A stretch of DNA of 10,168 bases, from NCBI GenBank assembly GCA_027080545.1, contig JALWRV010000447.1, forward strand, positions 1-10,168, in the 5' to 3' direction. Numbering within the stretch: the stretch's first letter is position 1; each line of letters opens with the position of its first letter. The position numbers and the translations under genes are program-made. Of the stretch, positions 1 through 5,592 are shown in pieces. The notes beneath the pieces were generated by a model. The model made no database searches and was not told the DNA's origin. It saw nothing but the letters and a program-made list of their open reading frames with translations. Source of the DNA: Parvularculaceae bacterium. GTDB taxonomy: Bacteria; Pseudomonadota; Alphaproteobacteria; Caulobacterales; Parvularculaceae.

Positions 1-428
1 AGGGTCGCCAATGCCGACAGCGTGTCATAATCCCCCATAATGTTACCATAGGATGATTCAAGCCCCCAGATGGCGGCGATCACTTCCGCATCGACTCCGT
101 AAAGGGTTTCAATCTCCGCCAATAAATTGGCCTGCAAGGCCATATTATTGCGCCCATCAGTGATGCGCCGCTCAGAAACCGCAATGTCGAGATATTGCCA
201 AATCGCTTTGGAGAATTCCGGTTGTTTGGCGTTAAGTTCCATGACCCGGGGGATTTCTGTGACACTGGCCATCTCCCGGTCCCAAACCGCCGGATTGATT
301 CCCTGTTCGATGGCTGTTTCGCGAAATTCTGCCTTCCAGCCGTCAAAATCTTCAGCCATGGCCGGGGTGAATAAGGTCCACAGGCTAAAAAAACCGGTCA
401 TGAGACGGGCCGGGTAGAGTGCAAACAT
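1..428 (-). CDS. Lytic murein transglycosylase, MltB type (N-terminal part, cut by window edge)
   Basis: The visible part is about 142 residues, read from the ATG at 428 towards position 1, where the window cuts it. Residues 1-25 look like a Sec signal peptide: a hydrophobic stretch ending in AMA before EDFDGW. From about residue 30 the sequence resembles the SLT_2/MltB family: an early helical region, then WGLESSYGNIMGDYDTLSAL, in which Glu124 is the expected catalytic acid. Enzymes of this family cleave the MurNAc-GlcNAc bond of peptidoglycan in the periplasm and form 1,6-anhydro-MurNAc. There is no lipobox cysteine, so it is probably a soluble periplasmic enzyme and not a lipoprotein like E. 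coli MltB. The start is supported by an AAGGAGA-type ribosome binding site just upstream on the minus strand. The rest of the catalytic domain and any C-terminal peptidoglycan-binding domain lie outside the window. Confidence 0.9.
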   Translation of the reverse strand, partial: MFALYPARLMTGFFSLWTLFTPAMAEDFDGWKAEFRETAIEQGINPAVWDREMASVTEIPRVMELNAKQPEFSKAIWQYLDIAVSERRITDGRNNMALQANLLAEIETLYGVDAEVIAAIWGLESSYGNIMGDYDTLSALAT

Positions 429-707
429 GGGGTCTCCTTCCGCGTAATCAGTAATATCACCATCCCCCACATCCCAAGTCTGACCAGGAAGACAGGGGGA
501 AATGAAGCCTAGGCGAGGCCCCTTTGGGTCGTCCAGCCCAAGAATTAAGGGCCAACCGGTGAGAAAATGGTTAATAAAGCCTAAATCCGGCAAAAAAGAG
601 GCTTTCTGGCTGTGCCTTTGGTTGACAAGGTCAAGGCGGGCCTGTACCCCCTCGGCTTCGAATTCATAGGGCCTTACGGGCTCTCAACAAGATTTAAGGT
701 GACCATC
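429..707. promoter_or_regulatory. Divergent intergenic region between transglycosylase gene and rpmJ
   Basis: This 279-bp gap must contain promoters for the leftward transglycosylase gene and the rightward rpmJ. I see no credible small gene in it; an in-frame upstream ATG at 612 would only add an unrelated N-terminal extension to L36. Immediately left is the ribosome binding site of the transglycosylase gene (GAAGGAGA on the minus strand, about 433-440). An inverted repeat AAAGCCT...AGGCTTT lies at 576-582 and 599-605 with a 16-nt loop; its role is unknown. Confidence 0.6.
622..650 (+). promoter_or_regulatory. Candidate sigma-70 promoter of rpmJ
   Basis: A perfect TTGACA -35 hexamer lies at 622-627, followed by a 17-bp spacer and TACCCC at 645-650. 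The -10 is a poor match, but alphaproteobacterial promoters often combine a strong -35 with a weak -10. The position, about 60 bp before the rpmJ start, is reasonable. This is a motif match only. Confidence 0.4.
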
Positions 708-833
708 ATGAAGGTTAAAAGCTCTCTGAAATCGCTGAAAAACCGCCACAAAGATTGCAAGCTGGTGCGTCGTAAAGGCCGCCTCTATGTGATCAACAAA
801 ACCCAGGGTCGCTTTAAAGCGCGCCAGGGCTAG
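708..833 (+). CDS. rpmJ: 50S ribosomal protein L36 (bL36), zinc-free type
   Basis: The 41-residue product begins MKVKSSLKSLKNRHKDCK and ends KTQGRFKARQG, which is the typical alphaproteobacterial bL36. It is a small, very basic protein of the large subunit. Only one cysteine (Cys17) is present, so the Cys/His zinc ribbon of the 37-38-residue bL36 form is absent; this is the so-called C-minus or YkgO-like type. The start at 708 is supported by a TAAGGTGA ribosome binding site (695-702) with suitable spacing and by family length. The frame stays open upstream to 612, but those residues do not resemble L36. A secreted TPR protein gene follows 67 bp downstream; a short GC-rich stem near 838-851 lacks a T-run, so read-through is possible. 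Confidence 0.95.
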   Translation: MKVKSSLKSLKNRHKDCKLVRRKGRLYVINKTQGRFKARQG

Positions 834-900
834 GTGGGCCCCGTTGCGGGCGCTAAAATCTATTGAACAACAAGCGCATCGGGCGATAGACTGGTCCTCG

Positions 901-1458
901 ATGCGTTTTTTATGGTTCATAAGTCTCTGTTTTATTGGTGTTGGTTTGGGCGGCATCGGGTCGGCCCGAGCGGATCAGACGGATCCGGCACTGGATCCGC
1001 TGTTTCAGGAATTGCGTGATGGTAGCGCGATCGATTATGCTGATACGGTTCGTGAAATTATCACGATCTGGTCGCGCTCGGTCAGCCCCACAAGCGATTT
1101 GCTCTATGAGCGCGCCTTGGTGGCGATAGACATTAATGATCTTGATCTTGCCGAAGCGCTGCTGGCCCATGTTACGGGTCTAACCCCGCATTTTGCCCAA
1201 GGGTGGGCTCTGTCTGGCCGCGTGCAACGGTTGAAGGGCAATGGGTTGCGCGCCCGCAAAGATTTTGCCAAAGCGCTGGCCCTAGAGCCACGGCAATTTC
1301 TGGTACGGTTAGAACTGGCACAGATGGCGATGCAGGCAGGGGATCGCGAGAGCGCCTATAACATGCTTCAGCAGGCGCTCGAATGGAACCCCTATCTCGA
1401 CGAAGCTCGGGCAGAGGCCGCCCGCTTGCGCCGATTACTATCCGGCGATGCCATTTAG
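901..1458 (+). CDS. Secreted tetratricopeptide-repeat protein of unknown function
   Basis: The 185-residue product starts with a clear signal peptide, MRFLWFISLCFIGVGLGG, ending SARA before DQTDPALDPL. This predicts a periplasmic location. From about residue 60 to the end the sequence is entirely helical with TPR-like pairs: alternating small and large residues, the pattern LYERALVAIDINDLDLAEALL, then AQGWALSGRVQRLKGNGLRA, RKDFAKALALEPR, LVRLELAQMAMQAGDRESA and MLQQALEWNP. I count three to four repeats. TPRs bind other proteins; the partner cannot be told from the sequence. The frame is open back to a TTG at 844, but the ATG at 901 places the signal peptide at the N-terminus and is preferred, even though no good ribosome binding site precedes it. 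I do not recognise a specific family. It lies between rpmJ and gapR on the same strand. Confidence 0.8.
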   Translation: MRFLWFISLCFIGVGLGGIGSARADQTDPALDPLFQELRDGSAIDYADTVREIITIWSRSVSPTSDLLYERALVAIDINDLDLAEALLAHVTGLTPHFAQGWALSGRVQRLKGNGLRARKDFAKALALEPRQFLVRLELAQMAMQAGDRESAYNMLQQALEWNPYLDEARAEAARLRRLLSGDAI

Positions 1459-1479
1459 CCCTTTGGGGAAAACTGCTGC

Positions 1480-1508
1480 TTGAGACAGGGCGCTTTTCAG
1501 GCTTTGTT
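1480..1508 (+). promoter_or_regulatory. Weak candidate promoter of gapR
   Basis: TTGAGA at 1480-1485 and TTTGTT at 1503-1508 are separated by 17 bp in the 81-bp gap before gapR. Both hexamers are imperfect. gapR may instead be read from further upstream, since no terminator is visible after the TPR gene. Confidence 0.25.
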
Positions 1509-1539
1509 GGCACCAAATTAGTTTGATTTGGAGCATCTC

Positions 1540-1845
1540 ATGGCCGATGGAACCGCCGCACATTCTTCTTCCGAAATAGCTGGTAGCACTGGTCCTGGTG
1601 CGGGCACTGGTAGCCATGGTGTTGCCGCTGATCGCTTGCGGTCATTTCTTGAGCGGGTCGAGCGCTTAGAAGAAGATAAGCGCGCCATCATGGAGGACAT
1701 GAAGGAAGTATATGCGGAAGCTAAGGGCGAAGGCTATGACACAAAAATTTTGCGCCAAGTTGTTCGCATCCGTAAAATGGACCGTGCCGAGCGCCAAGAG
1801 CAGGAAGCCTTGCTTGACCTCTATCTCTCGGCGCTTGGGGAATAG
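1540..1845 (+). CDS. gapR: GapR nucleoid-associated protein (DUF2312)
   Basis: The 101-residue product contains the full DUF2312/GapR core: LRSFLERVERLEEDKRAIMEDMKEVYAEAKGEGYDTKILRQ (about residues 29-69), followed by VVRIRKMDRAERQEQEALLDLYLSALGE. GapR of Caulobacter is an essential or near-essential alphaproteobacterial protein that binds AT-rich, overtwisted DNA ahead of replication and transcription and stimulates type II topoisomerases. The long coiled-coil helix and the basic VRIRKxDR segment match the DNA-binding region of that family. The first about 27 residues are a poorly conserved Ser/Gly/Ala-rich tail (GSTGPGAGTGSHG), somewhat longer than in Caulobacter (89 residues). The start at 1540 follows a GGAG at 1530-1533 with 6-nt spacing; an upstream TTG at 1528 is not needed. 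The gene converges with the sigma-54 regulator, with only 14 bp between stop codons. Confidence 0.95.
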   Translation: MADGTAAHSSSEIAGSTGPGAGTGSHGVAADRLRSFLERVERLEEDKRAIMEDMKEVYAEAKGEGYDTKILRQVVRIRKMDRAERQEQEALLDLYLSALGE

Positions 1846-1859
1846 GTTTTTCCTAAAGT

Positions 1860-3365
1860 TTAGCTGGCGCGTTCGACCTCTATACCCTGTTCACGCACTT
1901 TGCGATAAAGGGTAGAGCGACCAATGCCCAGACGTCGGGCGACTTCTGACATCTGGCCATTATATGTATCAAGCGCCATTTGAATCAGGTCGCGCTCAAC
2001 TTCTTCCAGTTTGCGCAAATGTCCTTCACGGTCAAACGCGCTGAGGCGATCCTTGCTGTCCATTTGCGTTTCGGAGGGATCAAAGGCTTCGTCGTGGTCG
2101 CCATGAGAAGCTGTCACATCGTCTGCAACGGGCTCACCATCATCATTGACCATGGGAGGACCTGCCTGCACACCGGCGGCCTCGAACTCATTGGACAGAA
2201 ACGGAAAATCATCCGCACACAGATAAGCGCTTTCGCACAAGACCACAGCACGGAAAATCGCATTTTCCAATTGCCGTACATTGCCCGGCCAATTTTGGGC
2301 AACCAGCACGTCCATCACTTCGTTGCGCACCCCTAAAACCTCGCGATGCTCTTCGGCATTATAGCGGGTGATGAAATGTTGGATGAGGGCGGGAATATCT
2401 TCACGGCGCTCGCGCAGAGGCGGCACTTCGATAGGAAAGACATTTAAGCGATAAAACAGATCTTCCCGGAACGTGCCTTTTTTTACTTCTTCGGAGAGAT
2501 CGCGATTGGTAGCGGAAATAACCCGCACATCCACCTTGACCGGCGCTTTGGCCCCAACGGGATCCACTTCGCCTTCTTGCAAGACGCGTAACAATTTTAC
2601 TTGCGCTTCCAGTGGCAGTTCACCAACCTCGTCAAGGAAGATGGTGCCGCCATCGGCCTCTTGGAATTTGCCCATATGTTTGCCGGTGGCCCCGGTAAAC
2701 GAGCCTTTTTCATGGCCGAACAAAATGCTTTCTACAAGATGCTCGGGGATCGCACCGCAATTGACCGTGATGAAGGGGCGTCCTGAACGGTCGGATGACC
2801 CTTCAATGGCGCGGGCGATGACTTCCTTGCCCGTGCCGCTTTCGCCGGTGATGAGAATGGGAATGGAGGAAGCGGCGGCCCGCTCGCCCAATTTCATAAC
2901 CCGTTTTAGGGCAGGGCTGTCGCCGACCAGATCGGTGAAATCCATGACATTGGCGCTTTTGCGCTGCAGGCGTGACACTTCGTTTTTCAAGGTCGAGAGG
3001 TTGAGGGCATTATGGATAGACACCACCACGCGCTCCGGTGAGGCGGGTTTGACGAAGAAATCATAAGCGCCTTTTTGCATGGCCTCGACCACAATATCGA
3101 TGCCTCCTTGGGCGGTCAGCATGATGACAGGCATGGTTTCGCGCAGTTTTTTCACCTGCTCGAGGGTTTCCATGCCGGACAGGCCGGGCATGATCAGATC
3201 AAGCAGCATCAAAGATACGGCCTGACCTTCTGGAGAGCGCAAAATGTCCAGCGCTTTTTGGCCGTCATCGGCCTGCATTACGAAATAGCCTGCCCGTTCG
3301 CAAACGGCCTGCATGAGGCGGCGTTGGGTGGGATCATCATCAACGAGAAGAATTGTTTTAGCCAT
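1860..3365 (-). CDS. NtrC-type sigma-54-dependent response regulator (orphan)
   Basis: The 501-residue protein has the standard three-domain layout. The receiver domain (about 1-120) has the acidic pocket Asp9-Asp10-Asp11, phospho-acceptor Asp56, Thr84 and Lys106. The AAA+ domain (about 145-375) has Walker A GESGTGKE at 174-181, Walker B with Asp245-Glu246, and the sigma-54-contacting loop at 221-226. An acidic, Asp/Glu-rich linker (roughly 400-455) precedes a Fis-type helix-turn-helix near the C-terminus (MSEVARRLGIGRSTLYRKVR). It should activate sigma-54 RNA polymerase from enhancer-like sites when phosphorylated. The loop reads GSFTGA instead of the usual GAFTGA. No histidine kinase gene lies beside it, so its partner and target genes are unknown. 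It is transcribed away from the transhydrogenase operon and converges with gapR. It resembles many alphaproteobacterial regulators of this class; I cannot assign it to FlbD, TacA, NtrX or another named one. Confidence 0.92.
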   Translation of the reverse strand: MAKTILLVDDDPTQRRLMQAVCERAGYFVMQADDGQKALDILRSPEGQAVSLMLLDLIMPGLSGMETLEQVKKLRETMPVIMLTAQGGIDIVVEAMQKGAYDFFVKPASPERVVVSIHNALNLSTLKNEVSRLQRKSANVMDFTDLVGDSPALKRVMKLGERAAASSIPILITGESGTGKEVIARAIEGSSDRSGRPFITVNCGAIPEHLVESILFGHEKGSFTGATGKHMGKFQEADGGTIFLDEVGELPLEAQVKLLRVLQEGEVDPVGAKAPVKVDVRVISATNRDLSEEVKKGTFREDLFYRLNVFPIEVPPLRERREDIPALIQHFITRYNAEEHREVLGVRNEVMDVLVAQNWPGNVRQLENAIFRAVVLCESAYLCADDFPFLSNEFEAAGVQAGPPMVNDDGEPVADDVTASHGDHDEAFDPSETQMDSKDRLSAFDREGHLRKLEEVERDLIQMALDTYNGQMSEVARRLGIGRSTLYRKVREQGIEVERAS

Positions 3366-3451
3366 GGGTCACTTGTCCGGTTTGATTTGCGGCGACCCCG
3401 TTTGTTCGGGGTTCACACTGATTTATCTGGCCGAACCATAGCTTCAGGGGG

Positions 3452-3466
3452 TTAAAACCCGCTTAA
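3452..3466. promoter_or_regulatory. CtrA-type binding site, TTAA-N7-TTAA
   Basis: TTAA at 3452-3455 and TTAA at 3463-3466 are separated by exactly seven bases (AACCCGC), the full consensus of the alphaproteobacterial cell-cycle regulator CtrA. It is about 87 bp upstream of the sigma-54 regulator start and about 237 bp upstream of the coxIV-like gene. It is the only full match I noticed in the window. Binding is inferred from the motif and the likely host group. Confidence 0.5.
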
Positions 3467-3481
3467 ATTGTTCCAATTCGA

Positions 3482-3493
3482 CGCAAATTTGCG
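3482..3493. repeat. Perfect 12-bp palindrome, candidate operator
   Basis: CGCAAATTTGCG is a perfect inverted repeat without spacer. It lies next to a second inverted repeat, AATTG-TTC-CAATT at 3466-3478, and to the CtrA-type site. Such symmetrical AT-centred elements are typical of dimeric repressors, but I cannot name the protein. Confidence 0.4.
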
Positions 3494-3568
3494 CTATTTT
3501 TGTGTAAAATAATGGGAATTTGAAACCTATTTGGGGGTGGAATAACGGGCTGCGGTGTGGGTTTTTGC

Positions 3569-3639
3569 TGGAAAAGGCTTTCCAATAGGGGCGCAAGCCC
3601 TTAAAACATGCGCAAAATAAGGGTCTGAGCGGCAAGACC
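3569..3639 (+). other. Three consecutive hairpins in the coxIV-pnt leader
   Basis: Three stems follow each other: TGGAAA-AGGC-TTTCCA (3569-3584); a 6-bp stem closed by a GCAA (GNRA) tetraloop (3587-3602, one G-U pair); and GGTCT-8 nt-AGACC (3622-3639). None is followed by a T-run on the plus strand, so they are not simple terminators. They could form a structured 5' leader or part of a small RNA. The promoter was not located, so it is not certain that the region is transcribed. Confidence 0.35.
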
Positions 3640-3702
3640 GTGCGGCGTCTCTGAAATATGAAACAAACAAGTGTTAATTTTTTCGACAAACAGGACACAA
3701 GA

Positions 3703-3924
3703 ATGGCTGAAACAAACTCCAAATATGGCTCCATGGATGTCTCGCAACAGCGGGAAACCTTTAACGGCATTATGACCTTCAGTGCGAAATGGGCTATTCC
3801 CCTCAGCGCCGCCATTGCGGCTTTTGTGGCCTCTATACTTGACGGGGCTGGCATTGGCTCGGTGGTTTGGGCGCTCATCGGCTTTTTCGGCATTCGCTGG
3901 ATATTGTCTATTTTCGCCCATTAA
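3703..3924 (+). CDS. aa3-type cytochrome c oxidase subunit IV-like membrane protein
   Basis: The 73-residue product begins MAETNSKYGSMDVSQQRETF and continues NGIMTFSAKW. The pattern GSMD-(V/I)-x-x-Q-x-x-TF-x-G-(I/F)-M is the signature of the small bacterial aa3 oxidase subunit IV family (COX4_pro_2). In Paracoccus this subunit is about 50 residues with one helix; here two hydrophobic segments are visible, about residues 33-50 (WAIPLSAAIAAFVASIL) and 54-71 (GSVVWALIGFFGIRWILSIF). The start at 3703 follows AGGA at 3692-3695 with 7-nt spacing; an ATG at 3658 in the same frame would add a polar 15-residue tail and is disfavoured. It lies 37 bp before pntAA and is probably co-transcribed with it, away from any oxidase catalytic genes. 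Its true partner, oxidase or transhydrogenase, is unproven. Confidence 0.8.
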   Translation: MAETNSKYGSMDVSQQRETFNGIMTFSAKWAIPLSAAIAAFVASILDGAGIGSVVWALIGFFGIRWILSIFAH

Positions 3925-3961
3925 CTGCCAGCCCAGATTTTAGCTCCTCAGGAACTTTCCC

Positions 3962-5122
3962 ATGAAAATTGCGGTTCTCAAAGAACGCAGATTTAACGAG
4001 ACGCGGGTTGCTGCGTCTGCGGACATGGTCAAGAAATTAACGGGGATGGGGGTTGATATTGCCATTGAGGCGGACGCTGGGATGGCTGCTTCTTTCCCTG
4101 ACGAAGATTTTATGGCCGCCGGGGCGGTGATCGCCGCATCACTCGAAGAGGCGCTGGATGGCGCTGACATTATTTTATGCGTACAGCGGCCGGAGCCTGA
4201 TCTGGTGGATAAAATGCCGTCGGGCGCCAAGCTGATTGGCATTTTGTCGCCGGTCAGTGATGAGGCGAGCGTGGCGCAATATGCCGCCCACAAGATCGAT
4301 GCTTTCGCTATGGATTTGATGCCGCGCATCACCCGCGCTCAAAGCATGGATGTGTTGTCCTCTCAATCCAATCTGGCGGGCTATAAAGCAGTGATCGATG
4401 CGGCTGCCGCCTATGGCCGGGCCATGCCGATGATGATGACCTCTGCCGGTACCATCGCCCCAGCCAAGGTTTTTGTCATGGGGGCCGGAGTTGCCGGTTT
4501 GCAAGCCATCGCCACGGCGCGGCGCTTGGGGGCGGTAGTTTCTGCGACTGATGTGCGCTTTGCGGCCAAAGAACAGGTGGAAAGTCTGGGGGCGTCTTTC
4601 GTGGTGGTTGATGAAGAGGCCATGAAAGAGGCAGAAACCGAAGGCGGCTATGCCAAGGAAATGTCCGACAGCTTCAAAAAAGCGCAAGCGGACTATGTGG
4701 CCAGACATATTGCCAAACAGGATATTGTCATCACCACCGCGCTAATCCCCGGGCGCCCCGCGCCGCGGCTTATCACGGCCGAGATGGTGGCTAAGATGCG
4801 CGAAGGCTCGATCATCATGGACCTTGCTGCCGAGCAGGGGGGCAATGTGGAAGGCACCAAACCTAATGAGGTGGTAAAGGTGGGGCCTGTGACTCTAATC
4901 GGTCACGCCAATCTCGCCGGGCGCTTGGCCACCGATGCGTCGAGCTTTTATGCCCGCAATATCGTCAATTTTCTGGCTTTGATGATTGATAAAGAAAAGG
5001 GCGATCTGACAATTGATTGGGATGATGAAATTATCAAAGGGGTGGCGCTGACCCGTGACGGGGCGATTATTCACCCACAATTTTCCCCCGCCGAAATGGC
5101 CGCTGCCTCAACAGGCAGCTAA
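3962..5122 (+). CDS. pntAA: Re/Si-specific NAD(P) transhydrogenase subunit alpha part 1 (domain I)
   Basis: The 386-residue soluble subunit matches the length of Rhodospirillum rubrum PntAA (about 384). It binds NAD(H) and passes hydride to NADP(+) bound by PntB while protons flow through the membrane part, supplying NADPH. The N-terminal half resembles alanine dehydrogenase (MKIAVLKERRFNETRVAASA), the Rossmann fold is at about 170-200 (VFVMGAGVAGLQAIATARRLG, then SATDVR), and the conserved mobile loop follows (KEMSDSFKKAQADYVARHI, ITTALIPGRPAPRLIT). The C-terminal part carries MDLAAEQGGNVEGT and LIGHANLAGRLATDAS, both typical of the family. AGGA at 3950-3953 precedes the start. No membrane segment is present, as expected for the split three-gene form. 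It is followed by pntAB after 15 bp. Confidence 0.97.
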   Translation: MKIAVLKERRFNETRVAASADMVKKLTGMGVDIAIEADAGMAASFPDEDFMAAGAVIAASLEEALDGADIILCVQRPEPDLVDKMPSGAKLIGILSPVSDEASVAQYAAHKIDAFAMDLMPRITRAQSMDVLSSQSNLAGYKAVIDAAAAYGRAMPMMMTSAGTIAPAKVFVMGAGVAGLQAIATARRLGAVVSATDVRFAAKEQVESLGASFVVVDEEAMKEAETEGGYAKEMSDSFKKAQADYVARHIAKQDIVITTALIPGRPAPRLITAEMVAKMREGSIIMDLAAEQGGNVEGTKPNEVVKVGPVTLIGHANLAGRLATDASSFYARNIVNFLALMIDKEKGDLTIDWDDEIIKGVALTRDGAIIHPQFSPAEMAAASTGS

Positions 5123-5137
5123 TCAGAAGGTTTACCC

Positions 5138-5584
5138 ATGATGTGGCTTCTAACCCTTTTACAATCAAGCAATGAGGCCGAGCGTGCCGCACGCGAAGCG
5201 GCAGAACGTGCCATCGAAGCGGGCGAAGAAATGGCCGAAGCGGGCAGTCTTTACCTCAACGCATTAGAAGCCGCCCAAGCCCCGGCCCACATCAATGAAT
5301 TTGTCTATCTCATCTCCATTTTTTTGTTGGCGATTTTTATCGGCTATTATGTGGTCTGGTCGGTGACCCCTGCTTTGCACACGCCGTTAATGTCGGTGAC
5401 CAATGCGATTTCTTCGGTGGTGATTGTTGGCGCCTTGATTGCGGTAGGTGCTGAAGTGGTTGATGGCGGCGGTTGGTCGCGATGGCTTGGTCTGGGGGCG
5501 GTCACACTTGCCAGTGTCAATATTTTTGGCGGCTTCCTCGTCACCCAGCGCATGCTTGCCATGTATAAGAAAAAAGAAAGATAG
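5138..5584 (+). CDS. pntAB: NAD(P) transhydrogenase subunit alpha part 2 (membrane domain II)
   Basis: The 148-residue protein holds the alpha-side membrane helices of the proton-translocating transhydrogenase. Helices are visible at about 53-72 (FVYLISIFLLAIFIGYYVVW), 85-105 (NAISSVVIVGALIAVGAEVV) and 115-135 (GLGAVTLASVNIFGGFLVTQ). The core WSVTPALHTPLMSVTNAISS is the family hallmark, with the basic tail MYKKKER after the last helix. Before the first helix is a roughly 50-residue Ala/Glu-rich amphipathic segment (EAERAAREAAERAIEAGEEM). The start at 5138 follows AGAAGG at 5125-5130; an adjacent ATG at 5141 is possible. The stop is 8 bp before pntB, indicating co-translation. Confidence 0.95.
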   Translation: MMWLLTLLQSSNEAERAAREAAERAIEAGEEMAEAGSLYLNALEAAQAPAHINEFVYLISIFLLAIFIGYYVVWSVTPALHTPLMSVTNAISSVVIVGALIAVGAEVVDGGGWSRWLGLGAVTLASVNIFGGFLVTQRMLAMYKKKER

Positions 5585-5592
5585 GGGCGGCA

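Larger units (their letters stand above)
3366..3702. promoter_or_regulatory. Divergent regulatory region between sigma-54 regulator and coxIV-pnt operon
   Basis: This 337-bp gap contains no convincing gene. In order it holds a CtrA-type site (3452-3466), the inverted repeat AATTG-TTC-CAATT (3466-3478), the palindrome CGCAAATTTGCG (3482-3493), an AT-rich stretch with TAAAAT (3505-3510), and then three closely spaced hairpins (3569-3584, 3587-3602, 3622-3639) in what would be the leader of the plus-strand operon. I could not find a good -35/-10 pair or a TGGCAC-N5-TTGC sigma-54 promoter on the plus strand. Confidence 0.6.

Noticed and set aside
576..605. Inverted repeat AAAGCCT/AGGCTTT as a terminator
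   Set aside because: The loop is 16 nt, the stem is short, and no gene ends here on either strand.
612..707. Upstream ATG extending L36 to 73 residues
   Set aside because: bL36 has a fixed short length, the extension is not L36-like, and a ribosome binding site sits directly before 708.
838..851. GC-rich stem after rpmJ as a rho-independent terminator
   Set aside because: The stem is about four base pairs and is not followed by a T-run.
844..900. TTG at 844 as start of the TPR protein
   Set aside because: It would bury the signal peptide behind 19 polar residues; the ATG at 901 places the signal peptide at the N-terminus.
3541..3570. Possible sigma-54 promoter (TGGG...TTGCT) before the coxIV-like gene
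   Set aside because: The -24 element lacks TGGCA and the spacing does not fit the consensus.
3444..3921. Minus-strand open frames across the intergenic region and the coxIV-like gene
   Set aside because: They overlap a gene with a recognised family signature, have no family resemblance and look like antisense shadows.
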